Below are positions 1-10,990 of a DNA stretch of 64,000 nt, one piece after another. Within the stretch, counting starts at the first letter, position 1. Every line of letters begins with the position of its first letter. The notes beneath the pieces are model-generated. The model ran no database searches. It worked only from the letters and a program-made list of their open reading frames with translations, and had not been told where the DNA came from. The stretch is from Petrolisthes cinctipes (Eukaryota; Arthropoda; Malacostraca; Decapoda; Porcellanidae), in assembly GCA_033782935.1 (NCBI GenBank), contig JAWQEG010000416.1, positions 62,001 to 126,000 on the forward strand. The letters are read 5' to 3'. Made by a program: the position numbers and the translations under genes.

Positions 1-2
1 TT

Positions 3-1748
3 GTCCTCATCAGCCAAGAAGAATACCTCACCAAATTGGACAATATACTCCACGACACCCAGAAATTTCAACGAGTGACTAGAAACCCGATAGAAGACAT
101 TAAGAGGGGGGTGAACACCATTATTAGCACTATCAATGCTGTCAGAGGTGCTACTCATCTACCTAAGATTAGTGGTGACTTTGATGCTGGCTATATCTAT
201 GGCAATGTCAAAACCCACAAACCTGATAACCCTCTTAGACCCATTATCAGCCAATGCCCAACTCCGACATACAAACTGGCGAAGACCTTAAACCGTATCC
301 TGACCCCTTTTGTCCCAGACCAGTACTGCCTGAAATCATCAACAGACTTTCTACAATCAATCACTACTGCTCCTCCTGCAGGTGTAGTGGCTTCGTTGGA
401 TGTGGAGAGTCTCTTCACTAATGTTCCCGTGGATGAGACCATCAACCTACTGCTGGACCACATCTACAGGAGTGAGAACACCCTACAGCTGGATATACCT
501 GAGAACCCACTACGTAGACTTCTCCAGGTGTGTACCAAGGAGGCCCCATTCCGTGACCAGCGAGGCAACCTGTGGAAACAGATTGATGGTGTTGCCATGG
601 GGTCCCCACTCGGGGTCCTCTTTGCCAACACATACATGGGGTTTGTTGAGCAGAGAGTGTTCCAGCGTATTCCACACCCTATAGCCTACCACCGTTATAT
701 TGATGACACCTTTGTGGTTGCTGAGACACAAGTCTTACTAGACTCAGTCAGACATACCTTTGAAGAATGTTCAGTTCTCAGGTTTACCTGTGAACTTTCC
801 CGTGAGAACACAATACCTTTTCAGGATCGATTTTCTACTACAGTCTACCGTAAACCTACCAACATTGGCCTCTGTCTGAATGGTGATAGTGAATGCCCAA
901 CAAGGTTTAAGTCTACAGTGGTGACTGCATACGTCAAACGGGCCCTTACGCACTGTTCAACGTGGAATACTGTTCACCAAGAACTCGATTTCGTGGCCCA
1001 ACAGCTGGTGGATAATGGCTACTCTAATAAAGATATCCAACGTTTGACCAAACGCACCATGGACCAGTGGTACACCCAGGAGGACAGACCTGATGATGGT
1101 AGAAAGAAAATAAAGTTATTTTACAGAAATTTTATGCATAAGAATTATCAACAAGATGAAGCTGCTCTTCGGAACATAATTAATAACCATGTTGCAGTAA
1201 CGAACCCTGAGTCTGTGATTGATCTAATCATCTATTACAAGAACAAGAAGACGTCCCAGTTGCTGATGAAAAACTCTCCTCGGACTGACGGTGACCCTTT
1301 GAAGAGGCATGGGGTGGTCTACCAAATTATATGCCCAGCGAATGGATGCAGCCATTCTTACGTTGGTATGACCACTACTCGTCTTTCGAAGAGGTTATCT
1401 GTTCACCTGAAGGAGGGTAACTTCTACCAGCACTATGTGAGCGCCCATGGTAACCTACTGAGACCGCAACTACTACAATGCACATCAATTATTGATACTG
1501 ACGATGACAGTCGTCGACTAAGGTTGAGAGAAGCTCTACATATTTTGAAATTAAAACCTTCTCTCAACGTTACTCAAGAGACTCTTTTACTACCTACTAA
1601 CATCAGGCGAAACCGACCCACACCCACTCAAGACCCGGTAGCTGTAGGTATCCCTGTAAGACCACCAGAAAACCCAGCTAACCCAGACCCAGATCTCCCA
1701 ATCAGGCGCTCCGCCAGGCTACAACAACGTGGGTCAAGCCAGAGGTGA
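3..1748 (+). CDS. Penelope-like element polyprotein: reverse transcriptase and GIY-YIG endonuclease (5' partial)
   Basis: The open frame runs in from the left window edge, so the N-terminus is missing. The first visible in-frame methionine-like start near 36 is not a real start. Seen: an RT domain with the catalytic motif YIDDTF near residue 225 counted from position 36, preceded by the fingers/palm region with the motif MGSPLG. A C-terminal GIY-YIG nuclease follows, with motifs VVYQIIC and SYVGMT and the downstream arginine in RLSKRL (residues about 430-470). RT followed by GIY-YIG is the signature order of EN-containing Penelope-like elements, which prime reverse transcription at a cut target. 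The tail is basic and proline-rich. No internal stop occurs in about 580 codons, so this copy is fairly young or recently active. It is not a host gene: the GIY-YIG fusion to RT is specific to this retroelement class. Confidence 0.93.
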   Translation, partial: VLISQEEYLTKLDNILHDTQKFQRVTRNPIEDIKRGVNTIISTINAVRGATHLPKISGDFDAGYIYGNVKTHKPDNPLRPIISQCPTPTYKLAKTLNRILTPFVPDQYCLKSSTDFLQSITTAPPAGVVASLDVESLFTNVPVDETINLLLDHIYRSENTLQLDIPENPLRRLLQVCTKEAPFRDQRGNLWKQIDGVAMGSPLGVLFANTYMGFVEQRVFQRIPHPIAYHRYIDDTFVVAETQVLLDSVRHTFEECSVLRFTCELSRENTIPFQDRFSTTVYRKPTNIGLCLNGDSECPTRFKSTVVTAYVKRALTHCSTWNTVHQELDFVAQQLVDNGYSNKDIQRLTKRTMDQWYTQEDRPDDGRKKIKLFYRNFMHKNYQQDEAALRNIINNHVAVTNPESVIDLIIYYKNKKTSQLLMKNSPRTDGDPLKRHGVVYQIICPANGCSHSYVGMTTTRLSKRLSVHLKEGNFYQHYVSAHGNLLRPQLLQCTSIIDTDDDSRRLRLREALHILKLKPSLNVTQETLLLPTNIRRNRPTPTQDPVAVGIPVRPPENPANPDPDLPIRRSARLQQRGSSQR

Positions 1749-1759
1749 CACGGGATCAA

Positions 1760-1990
1760 GCGGGACTGCTAACAGCCAATCAGGGCGCAGTATTATTATT
1801 GTTGTTATTATTATTATTGTAATCATTATTATTGTTATTATTATTATTATTGCTGTTGTTGCAACTATTAGTATTATTAGTATTATTATCAGGGCGCAGT
1901 ATGCACATAATCCAGCGGGACTGCTAACAGCCAATCAGGGCGCAGTATGCACAGCAGTACATTTACTCAGGGACTATAAATATATCTGTT
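1760..1990 (+). promoter_or_regulatory. Penelope 3' repeat with CCAAT and TATA boxes
   Basis: Two full copies (1760-1793 and 1915-1948) and one partial copy (about 1889-1907) of a motif containing AGCCAATCAGGGCGCAGTA lie just after the RT stop codon. The last copy carries CCAAT at 1931-1935 and is followed by TATAAATATA at 1975-1984, a normal RNA polymerase II promoter spacing. Penelope elements are known to carry LTR-like repeats with promoter activity because of tandem or partially tandem integration. Promoter function here is inferred from the motifs only. Confidence 0.5.
1793..1889. repeat. ATT-rich microsatellite
   Basis: Imperfect ATT/GTT trinucleotide run that interrupts the tandem 3' repeat of the Penelope element. 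It separates its first and second copies. Confidence 0.9.
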
Positions 1991-2007
1991 ACCTGTAAGA
2001 CACTCAT

Positions 2008-2050
2008 TCCTTTGAGAATGGCTTTTAGAGAAAGCCGAAACGTCAGGCCA
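2008..2050 (+). ncRNA. degraded hammerhead-ribozyme-like motif of a Penelope element
   Basis: A 6-bp stem (GGCTTT at 2020-2025 pairing with AAAGCC at 2031-2036) is followed by GAAAC and GTC, as in the second half of a hammerhead core. The first core strand that should read CTGANGA is represented only by TTGAGAA (2012-2018), which lacks the equivalent of catalytic G8. Penelope-like elements are known to carry type I hammerhead motifs in this position, so I read this as a decayed or divergent one. Self-cleavage is not predicted from this sequence. Confidence 0.35.
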
Positions 2051-2174
2051 ATAAACTCTCTTGGTAATTTGCTTTTCCATCTCCCCAGCAATATTAAGAA
2101 AATTATTCGTAAATTAGAAAAGATTTGCTACAAAATAAACAGCGCAGAGCTCGCAGTTATCTTCAACAAAACCT

Positions 2175-2175
<1 letters not shown>

Positions 2176-2213
<38 letters not shown>

Positions 2214-2216
2214 GAT
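2176..2216. repeat. ATT microsatellite
   Basis: Perfect ATT run, about 13 units, just beyond the Penelope 3' region. Such runs often mark retroelement 3' junctions. It may define the right end of the Penelope insertion. Confidence 0.9.
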
Positions 2217-2486
2217 AAATGGGTAGAGTCAGAATTGTATTGACTGACTGAATATAAAAGAGTGTTATATTATATTAAAAAAGGCTGCTTCAGATGTTCA
2301 TGATTGTCTCGGTGTCAACCAGAAAAAGACGATACAAATTAATCTAAAAGTTGGAAACTGGTTGGCCGAGGTAAGGAACTTTTGGGCAGTAGTGTATATA
2401 CATAAATGGTAGGCATGGATATTTAACAATATATTAGGGCTTTGTCGTAGATATTATCGTAATTTATTATGTAATTTGTATTTTTT
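2217..2486. other. unannotated AT-rich stretch
   Basis: No coding frame, inverted repeat or recognisable element was seen. Confidence 0.5.
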
Positions 2487-2575
2487 GGAGGGGGTGGCAG
2501 AGTGGATACGGCGACGGACTGCCAATGTTATGGACCCAGGTTGGAGTCCACGAGAAGCGGTTTGTTTGTTTTGTT
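2487..2575 (+). repeat. tRNA-derived SINE head or tRNA pseudogene (Ser-like)
   Basis: An A-box-like TGGCAGAGTGG at 2495-2505 and a B-box-like GGTTGGAGTCC at 2539-2549 (consensus GGTTCGANTCC, one mismatch) have tRNA-like spacing. The segment between them, with GGCGACGGACT, resembles the D and anticodon arms of class II serine tRNAs, but the acceptor stem does not close and no CCA-side partner is seen. Such a polymerase III promoter without a functional tRNA is typical of a SINE 5' end. The body could extend to the A-rich run at 2883-2897, but I could not confirm this. Confidence 0.5.
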
Positions 2576-3490
2576 TTTTTCCGAGGTGATCTGATGGTTG
2601 TTGCTGTCCGTCCAGTATCCTGGCTACGCCGACACGTCAACAAAATATCCCTTACATCGTCGTCAACTCATAACATAGAACCATATTTCTAGATGCTGTG
2701 AGTGACGATGTGAGTGACCTGATAGTGACGTGTATAAATAAGGTGTGGTCATCTAGTGGGACACAAGAGAAGCTACCAACACCATGAAGCTCCACTGTCT
2801 CATCTAGTGTAACACTCGATAATCTCGGGGCCTCACAAGAGTCACGGGCTACTGACACCATACAGTGCCGAGGTTCACGTATTAAAAAAAAAAAAAAATC
2901 AATAGAATTATTCATTTTATTGTCAAATAATTAGTATCAAAGGTCCTGTGTGTTGCTAGTAAAGAAAATCCGACTTAATAATAATCAGGATTAAGGGAAG
3001 CAGACAGCAGCTGTAGTGTTGATTCCTACCGGCCGTTAGAGGCGCCACCGTCCCAGCCAGCCAGATTGGCAACAGGAAAATAACATTGAGTGGTGTGTCG
3101 TTCTCCAGTACTAGAATCCTTGGTCATGTTGGTCTTACCTCACACATTGAAGCTCCACACTTGGCAGTGTCAAGGTGTGGTTACTCACATTCTCCTTATA
3201 TTCTTCTACGTATAATGTAAGTACTTTGAGTTTTAATTAGAGATTGCTGCTCCGGTGTACTTGTAGATTATTTAACTTGCGTTTTATACTTTGGGGTCCT
3301 TATGGTTTTGGGTATAATGTTATTGGAACAGAAACTCATTTAGGCTACATGTATTACCCAGTGACCAATTCCTGTGATGGTATACAGGCCTGGTTGGTAC
3401 TTTAGTTACAAGTAGAGATGAAGGTTGTTTTAGGTTTGGTGTTTACATTATGTTGAGAGGTTGATTAAAGTTATCGATATTATGGAACAC
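2576..3490. other. no gene seen
   Basis: Open frames on either strand here are short, lack recognisable domains and look like chance. A 14-base A run at 2883-2897 may be the tail of the SINE that starts at 2487. Confidence 0.45.
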
Positions 3491-3669
3491 ATTGATTGAT
3501 TGATATTAGGCCCAGCATCAGCGAGGTTATATAGCGCCAGGAGAAGGTGATAGAGAGGTGAGACAGCAAGCAAGAAGGAAATAGAAAGATAAGATGGACC
3601 GTTGAAGAACTGAAAGTAAGTGGCTGGGGCCGAAGGGGCGCCAAAACCCTTAAAGTATTGTCCACATCA
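3491..3669 (-). repeat. dispersed repeat sharing the 3' tail of the I-clade LINE, copy 1
   Basis: Read on the minus strand it runs from the GGGTTTTGGCGCCCCTTCGG region to a GGCGCTATATAACC block and ends in CCTAATATCAATCAATCAAT. Two further copies lie at 44199-44366 and 44870-45055. Its terminal block matches the 3' end of the I-clade LINE at 49510-49800. It may be a SINE or a 5'-truncated LINE 3' end; no A or B box was seen. Confidence 0.7.
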
Positions 3670-4113
3670 CTACGGCATTATGGAAGAGGTGACTGCTTAT
3701 GACCTTCCATATTTAAAAAACACATCTGATTAATGTTTTATACTCTATATATATAATAGTAATGCAATTGTTATTCTCACTATTTCTACTAAAGTGCAGC
3801 TGACGAGTTTCATAGAAAGAATTTGGAGAGTTATTTTTTTTTAACTTTACAGTTTTATTTTTTCCTGAGTGTAAGAATCTCATTGAAATATTATAAACTT
3901 AAATCACTAAAATACATTACGGTCATTATATATTTTATTAATATATCAATCTAGGATCATGTAGATATTGTAATGTTTGTCATCCATTCAGAAGGGTTTA
4001 ATATTTATCTTTTTGTTACAGACGTGTACAATGGATGGCGCTGTGTGTTACAATACCAGAGACAATACAGTAGTACAGCATTGTCTATCAAGTAGCCTAG
4101 TGCAGCCTCAAGA
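3670..4113. other. no gene seen
   Basis: AT-rich sequence preceding the minisatellite. The short plus-strand frame that crosses 3977-4213 runs into the minisatellite and is not supported as coding. Confidence 0.45.
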
Positions 4114-5136
4114 TGAGTGTTGGTGGTTGTGGTGGTGTTGTGTCTGTGAACGACAAACCAGTGTTAATGTCACCAAGGGAGTGTTGGTGGTTGTGGTGGT
4201 GTTGTGTCCGTGAACATCAAACCAGTTTTAATGTCACCAAGGGAGTGTTGGTAGTTGTGGTGGTGTGTCCGTGACGACAAACGAGTGTTGGTGGTTGTGG
4301 TGGTGTTGTGCCCGTGAACGACAAACCAGTGTTAATGTCACCAAGGGAGTGTTGGTGGTTGTGTTGTGTCCGTGAACGACTAACCAGTGTTAATGTCACC
4401 AAGGGAGTGTTGGTGGTTGTGGTGGTGTTGTGTCCGTGAACGACAAACCAGTGTTAATGTCACCAAGGGAGTGTTGGTAGTTGTGGTGGTGTGTCCGTGA
4501 ACGACAAACGAGTGTTGGTGGTTGTGGTGGTGTTGTGCCCGTGAACGACAAACCAGTGTTAATGTCACCAAGGGAGTGTTGGTGGTTGTGGTGGTGTTGT
4601 GTCCGTGAACGACAAACCAGTGTTAATGTCACCAAGGGATTGTTGGTGGTTGTGGTGGTATTGTGTCCGTGAACGACAAACCAGTGTTAATGTCACCAAG
4701 GGAGTGTTGGTGTTGTGTCCGTGAACGACAAACCAGTGTTAATGTCACCAAGGGAGTGTTGGCGGTTGCGGTGGTGTTGTGTCCGTGAACGACAAACCAG
4801 TGTTAATGTCACCAAGGGAGTGTTGGTGGTTGTGGTGGTGTTGTGTCCGTGAACGACAAACCAGTGTTAATGTCACCAAGGGAGTGTTGGCGGTTGCGGT
4901 GGTGTTGTGTCCGTGAACGACAAACCAGTGTTAATGTCACCAAGGGAGTGTTGGTGGTTGTGGTGGTGTTGTGTCCGTGAACCACAAACCAGTGTTAATG
5001 TCACCAAGGGAGTGTTGGTGGTTGTGGTGGTGTTGTGTCCGTGAACGACAAACCAGTGTTAATGTCACCAAGGGAGTGTTGGTGGTTGTGGTGGTGTTGT
5101 GTCCTTGAACGACAAACCAGTGTTAATGTCACCAAG
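4114..5136. repeat. 64-bp minisatellite
   Basis: About 16 tandem copies of a unit containing AGTGTTAATGTCACCAAGGG followed by a GTTGGTGGTTGTGG tract and GTGTCCGTGAACGAC. Several copies are shortened inside the GTTGTGG tract (for example near 4260, 4360 and 4700). The length is not a multiple of three and the frames contain no known domain. Confidence 0.95.
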
Positions 5137-5214
5137 AGAACATAAGGTTACAGTGGCTTGTCCAGCAAAACTCTTCTTGTCGTTAAGGTAAGGATTCATA
5201 CCATGTTGTGTATA

Positions 5215-5415
5215 TTATATTAAGGGATTAGCATTTTATGGGATAGTATATATAGGACACTTGTGGTTCATTGGAGCACTTTGATTCCTCCGAAGTATGC
5301 CAGGAATCAGATTCATGCTAACGAAAGTAATGGTGGTTTGTTTTTGCTTGGAATAGTTTGAGGGAATAATTTGCTCCATATTTACCAACACTGTAATACT
5401 CCCTCATTAACCTTT
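5215..5415 (+). repeat. older duplicated segment, left copy
   Basis: This stretch is clearly similar, in the same orientation, to 11300-11520. Shared blocks include TGGTTCATT, TTTGCTCCATA and TTACCAACACTGTA. Many substitutions and small gaps separate the copies, so the duplication is much older than the LTR element between them. Confidence 0.75.
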
Positions 5416-5449
5416 TCACTATCTTCCATCAGAGGAGTTGCCCTGCGTG

Positions 5450-5528
5450 TTGAACATAAGTATAGATATTATACATCTTGTTATTATTATTATATCATTG
5501 TAACACAGGGCCGTAACATAAGTATAGA
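5450..5528 (+). repeat. 59-bp repeat unit left of the LTR element
   Basis: One unit with the core ATCATTGTAACACAGGGCC. It ends at the target duplication TAGA (5525-5528), where the LTR element inserted. Three more units resume at 10991. Confidence 0.85.
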
Positions 5529-7243
5529 TGTAAAAACTCTATTTTTGTCCCCTTACTTTACTTCTTTGATTTTCCTATTTTTACTCTACTTGTGGAGGGA
5601 AACAAAAATCTAATGCCTTTAACAAAACAAAAAAAAACAACCAGTGTATGCTACAACTCTATCCTATAGCTGTATCAACCTGGTCTGGAAAAAAAAACAA
5701 GATACCGATGAGGAACAGGACTTGCCTTGCGAATACCAAAAATAAATCATACAAAGGACAAGTCCAGCTCCTCTCCAGTACTGGGTAAACGCTGCCACCA
5801 CCAGACCAAAGTCGATCAGAGGAACCAAGTGAGCACACACCGGAAGGGTAGCGTAACGTTACGTTAAGAAGGCTCGCGAGTAAGCAACCCAGACTACAAT
5901 TTTAACGGGGGTACGATCAGTGTTGTGAAAGGAGAACTAATCTCTATATAGGTACACAGTCTATTTGTTATATCGGTGACGGAAATACTCAGACAATTAT
6001 AAACCCGTTTATTTTATCCATTGGTGTTACAAGTACAACTGTTCCCTATAATAATAATTTATGTCCCCCCCCCCTTTCCTAATTTTACCTACTCCCTTTT
6101 CTGTCAACTAGGATAGGAATAATTCCGGGTCTCGCCAGTTGACAGAGCTAACACATAAATCCAAAACAAAAACAATTATTACTATGAAATATCCCCCCTC
6201 CCTTAATACAATTCCTACTCCCTTTTCTGTCTACTAGGACAGGAATAATTCCGTGCCTCGCTAGTGACAGATCTAAGTACATATATAAAAAAAAATCTTA
6301 CATAAAGTGTCCCCCCTCCCACAATATTTCAAAGATTCCCTAATAATAAATTTTGCACACTAAGGCCGAAATATAGTTAATACATAAAAAAAAATAACAT
6401 CCTAATCTCAATATTATAAATGAAACTATTAAATTGCCAGCAAATGTAGTTAATTTTCTTAGTACCACGTGGTTCACTAAACACCAAGGGAGAATGCTAT
6501 TTAATGGCTGCCACCAGCAGAGACGAGATCAGAATGAGCATGAGAAAAAAAACATAATTTATTTACTATGCCTGAATATGACCACACAATATTCCTTAGT
6601 TATATCCCATCACGGGACTTAGTAAATTCACCACACTATATTCACAATACTATATTTATGATGAGAGAGAGAGAGTTGGAACTCTTACCTGCCACCAGCA
6701 GAGACGAGATCAGAATGAGCTAGTAGCAACTCAGGGTACCGCCTCGCCATCTCCCCCACTCTCACTCTCTTAAGCAAAGTAGTTACCAACTCATCTTAAT
6801 TTCTGGCAAATCCATCAGTTCTACCCTTACTGGTGTGTATAATTACATAACCTAATTTAAACATATAAGTGAGCTCAAATATATTGCTTTCTCCCTTGTG
6901 TAAAGTTTTACTCTACTGTTATTTACATATTCAAGGCATGTATTGTTCCGCCAACCAGAAAATGTACTGTCCCGACTGTAGGCCCTAACTAATCTAATTA
7001 ATTTTCTAAGCAAGTTACAATTAAATGCCGGTAACAGTATAGGAATGTTAGCTTCGTTATTATATATTATAATTAGAAATGCAGGTTATTCCCTGTCTCC
7101 ATTAAATTATTTTACATTCCTTTCTTAAATCACCGCCTGGCTACTCCCTACAATTCTACACTAAAAACCTATTCTAATACATATAAATATACAACACCCG
7201 TAAATATCCCGAATAATAATACATATAAAATAGGGGTGTTACA
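5529..7243 (-). repeat. LTR (3' LTR in element orientation)
   Basis: Begins with TGTAAAAACTC and ends with GGGTGTTACA on the plus strand. It is almost identical to 9276-10990. The frame at 6434-6622 is repeated exactly at 10181-10369 because it lies in the LTR, and it shows no domain. Confidence 0.9.
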
Positions 7244-7264
7244 CACGTCCCACCTTCCTTAGCT
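7244..7264 (-). other. polypurine tract candidate
   Basis: On the minus strand AAGGAAGGTGGGACGTG precedes the LTR start TGTAACACC. The purine-rich stretch directly 5' of the 3' LTR is where plus-strand synthesis would begin. Confidence 0.55.
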
Positions 7265-8244
7265 GGAACTTACAGTGAAAATTAATTTATCTATTTCCCT
7301 TAAAAAAAATTAGTTCAATTCCCCCCTATTTACTCTTTACCTTCATTCCGTTTATCACTATCACTACACCTTACTGAACAATATCAGACACTATTCATCC
7401 TAACGGGTTAGTCAGTGTTAATACACTGCCAACTTTTTCTCCTCCCCAGTCTTTAGACTGTATCCCCTTCCCGCAGGAAAGAATTCTCCACCTTACTTTA
7501 AATACCTAAGATATCATTGACACCTCGTCCCAGTCAGAATCCTCTGTCAAGTTCCATAACCCCGGGAGAACTTCCTTAAGGTTCTACCGTCACTAAACCC
7601 ACCCGCGATTATCCCAAACATTATCTGAGTTTTCATACATTCTATTCATTCATTCTTTTATCATTCACTCCTCCATTCAAACCTCAGACTCTGCAAGGCA
7701 TGATAACCCGGAATGCAGTAAGTGATACAGGGGCCCTGACAATGGCCCTGACTGTATACTGGAAGAGCCCTATGGAAATGGAGGGGTGGATATCTCCTCC
7801 CCACCATCACCTCCTCTTCCCATTAAAACAAAGTGTCACTTAACACCCTTAACTACACACAAAACAAATTATGAGCTGGGTTTCTAGCTCTAGTGATGAA
7901 TGGTGCCCTCTTTTGACTTCAGGACATAGGGAACCATGACATTTTTCCAACTTTTTCTTTTCAACTTTTGCCCTATTTTTTCCTACTTTTAATTTCCACA
8001 GTTATATTTTCTAATTTTCAATATATTAATTTATCACATTTATTTCCCATTATTTGGATTATTTTCCTAATTTCCAATATATTAATTTATCACATTGATT
8101 TCCCATTATATGGATTATTTTTCTAATTTTCAATATATTCATTTTTTCACATCTATTTCCTATTTGGTTTATTTTCTATTTTTCAATATATTCATTTATA
8201 ACAATTTTTCCTATCATTTGGTTATTTTTTAACTTCCCTTTTGG

Positions 8245-8954
8245 TTAAAGTTTTCTTTTTCTTTTCCATATTTCCTCCAGAAGTTTACTGGGAGGTCGTC
8301 TATATATGAAGTGGAGGAAGTTGCATTTACTCCTCATATTGTTCATCATATTCCACCCCCACGACCCTGGTATAGTTGATACTAGTAATATAGATTGCTT
8401 CCGTAGTGTTGGTTGTGGTTCTGGTGTTGTTGTTGGGTGGGCAGTGCTGTTGCTGCTGCTGCTGTTACTTTTGTTGTTGTCCCCCGTACTCACCTTCCTC
8501 AGTACTAGGTAAACTGTCATCACCAGCATCATCTTCGCAACCCGTGCAGTTCCAAGTTGGGCAACACTGATTAGGTTTCGTGACGGGGAAGCTATGCTGG
8601 TTAGGAGGTGGTGGTAGAGTTGGACTGGGATGACAAGGCGTGGAGAATAGTAGCTCCATCCCTCACACAGCAACGATCTAGGGCTGCCAATGTCTGTAAC
8701 AAACTGGGTGAGCCTAGCAATAATTCCCTTGGCGTGTTTACTTATACTTATTTTGCTGGTAATTAAGACATTGTTTAACATAGTTTGCCCTGTCATTGTT
8801 TTTAAATTATCGAACTCGTGTCCTTTCTTCTCTATAACGGTCACTTGTTCCGTTAGTACTTTAATTCCCTCATTTCGAATCATAATGAATTAGCAACTGC
8901 TCCTACATCACCAACAACCACTTCACTTTGTACTTTGTACTTTGCTTCTGCCAT
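8245..8954 (-). pseudogene. gag-like remnant of the non-autonomous LTR element
   Basis: A minus-strand ATG at 8952-8954 begins a 24-codon frame (starting MAEAKYKVQ) that stops near 8881. An overlapping 212-codon frame follows (8883-8245). The first 60 residues of the second frame are heptad-like and could be helical. The middle is serine/asparagine-rich, and the end is basic (KRKRKL). The position directly after the leader suggests a gag relic, but there is no zinc knuckle, major homology region or other diagnostic motif. It could also be non-coding. Confidence 0.3.
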
Positions 8955-9259
8955 GGTTTCAGGTCGATTGGTACTACGTGTTAAAATTTTACTTGTAATA
9001 GTTTTACTTTTCATTTTCCCCAATTAATTTACTTTAATATATATATTTATTTATTTATTTAATTTTTTTTTTTTTTTAATTTCTCGTCACTATAAAATGA
9101 ATGGGCACGGGCACCGGGTGATCGATAAACAATTACCTGAGCACCGTCAACCGTCAGTTCTCGAGGAACTTGACTGTGTCCTACTATTGCTACCCTAAAC
9201 ATCCGACCCAATTCCACGGATCTCCGCTAAAACAATTTTTCCGGGTCTGATTGATCCCA

Positions 9260-9275
9260 CCTTAGCTGGCACCAG
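9260..9275 (-). other. primer binding site candidate
   Basis: On the minus strand, one base after the LTR end, is TGGTGCCAGCTAAGG. A TGG start matches the CCA end of a tRNA primer. I could not name the tRNA. Confidence 0.45.
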
Positions 9276-10990
9276 TGTAAAAACTCTATTTTTGTCCCCT
9301 TACTTTACTTCTTTGATTTTCCTATTTTTACTCTACTTGTGGAGGGAAACAAAAATCTAATGCCTTTAACAAAACAAAAAAAAACAACCAGTGTATGCTA
9401 CAACTCTATCCTATAGCTGTATCAACCTGGTCTGGAAAAAAAAACAAGATACCGATGAGGAACAGGACTTGCCTTGCGAATACCAAAAATAAATCATACA
9501 AAGGACAAGTCCAGCTCCTCTCCAGTACTGGGTAAACGCTGCCACCACCAGACCAAAGTCGATCAGAGGAACCAAGTGAGCACACACCGGAAGGGTAGCG
9601 TAACGTTACGTTAAGAAGGCTCGCGAGTAAGCAACCCAGACTACAATTTTAACGGGGGTACGATCAGTGTTGTGAAAGGAGAACTAATCTCTATATAGGT
9701 ACACAGTCTATTTGTTATATCGGTGACGGAAATACTCAGACAATTATAAACCCGTTTATTTTATCCATTGGTGTTACAAGTACAACTGTTCCCTATAATA
9801 ATAATTTATGTCCCCCCCCCCCTTTCCTAATTTTACCTACTCCCTTTTCTGTCAACTAGGATAGGAATAATTCCGGGTCTCGCCAGTTGACAGAGCTAAC
9901 ACATAAATCCAAAACAAAAACAATTATTACTATGAAATATCCCCCCTCCCTTAATACAATTCCTACTCCCTTTTCTGTCTACTAGGACAGGAATAATTCC
10001 GTGCCTCGCTAGTGACAGATCTAAGTACATATATAAAAAAAAATCTTACATAAAGTGTCCCCCCTCCCACAATATTTCAAAGATTCCCTAATAATAAATT
10101 TTGCACACTAAGGCCGAAATATAGTTAATACATAAAAAAAATAACATCCTAATCTCAATATTATAAATGAAACTATTAAATTGCCAGCAAATGTAGTTAA
10201 TTTTCTTAGTACCACGTGGTTCACTAAACACCAAGGGAGAATGCTATTTAATGGCTGCCACCAGCAGAGACGAGATCAGAATGAGCATGAGAAAAAAAAC
10301 ATAATTTATTTACTATGCCTGAATATGACCACACAATATTCCTTAGTTATATCCCATCACGGGACTTAGTAAATTCACCACACTATATTCACAATACTAT
10401 ATTTATGATGAGAGAGAGAGAGTTGGAACTCTTACCTGCCACCAGCAGAGACGAGATCAGAATGAGCTAGTAGCAACTCAGGGTACCGCCTCGCCATCTC
10501 CCCCACTCTCACTCTCTTAAGCAAAGTAGTTACCAACTCATCTTAATTTCTGGCAAATCCATCAGTTCTACCCTTACTGGTGTGTATAATTACATAACCT
10601 AATTTAAACATATAAGTGAGCTCAAATATATTGCTTTCTCCCTTGTGTAAAGTTTTACTCTACTGTTATTTACATATTCAAGGCATGTATTGTTCCGCCA
10701 ACCAGAAAATGTACTGTCCCGACTGTAGGCCCTAACTAATCTAATTAATTTTCTAAGCAAGTTACAATTAAATGCCGGTAACAGTATAGGAATGTTAGCT
10801 TCGTTATTATATATTATAATTAGAAATGCAGGTTATTCCCTGTCTCCATTAAATTATTTTACATTCCTTTCTTAAATCACCGCCTGGCTACTCCCTACAA
10901 TTCTACACTAAAAACCTATTCTAATACATATAAATATACAACACCCGTAAATATCCCGAATAATAATACATATAAAATAGGGGTGTTACA
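9276..10990 (-). repeat. LTR (5' LTR in element orientation)
   Basis: Second copy of the 1,715-bp LTR. Its outer end abuts TAGA at 10991-10994. Its inner end is next to the primer-binding-site candidate. Confidence 0.9.

Larger units (their letters stand above)
5529..10990 (-). mobile_element. complete non-autonomous LTR retrotransposon (LARD-like), recent insertion
   Basis: Two direct LTRs of 1,715 bp (5529-7243 and 9276-10990) flank 2,032 bp of internal DNA. The LTR ends are TGTAA and TTACA. The flanking tetranucleotide TAGA (5525-5528 and 10991-10994) is the target-site duplication. By eye the LTRs differ only in two homopolymer lengths (C10 versus C11 and A9 versus A8), implying a very recent insertion. 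A TGG-containing primer-binding-site candidate beside the 9276 LTR and a purine tract beside the 7243 LTR put the element on the minus strand. The interior has no RT, integrase or protease, so it must borrow enzymes from an autonomous relative. A related LTR piece lies at 36535-37170. Confidence 0.9.

Noticed and set aside
2489..2560. A functional tRNA-Ser gene
   Set aside because: A- and B-box-like sequences are present, but the B box has a mismatch and the acceptor stem does not close.
4217..4672. Overlapping frames resembling histidine/threonine-rich proteins
   Set aside because: They are translations of the 64-bp minisatellite.
6434..6622. An identical 62-codon frame at 6434 and 10181
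   Set aside because: It lies in the two LTRs, so identity reflects LTR duplication; no domain is seen.
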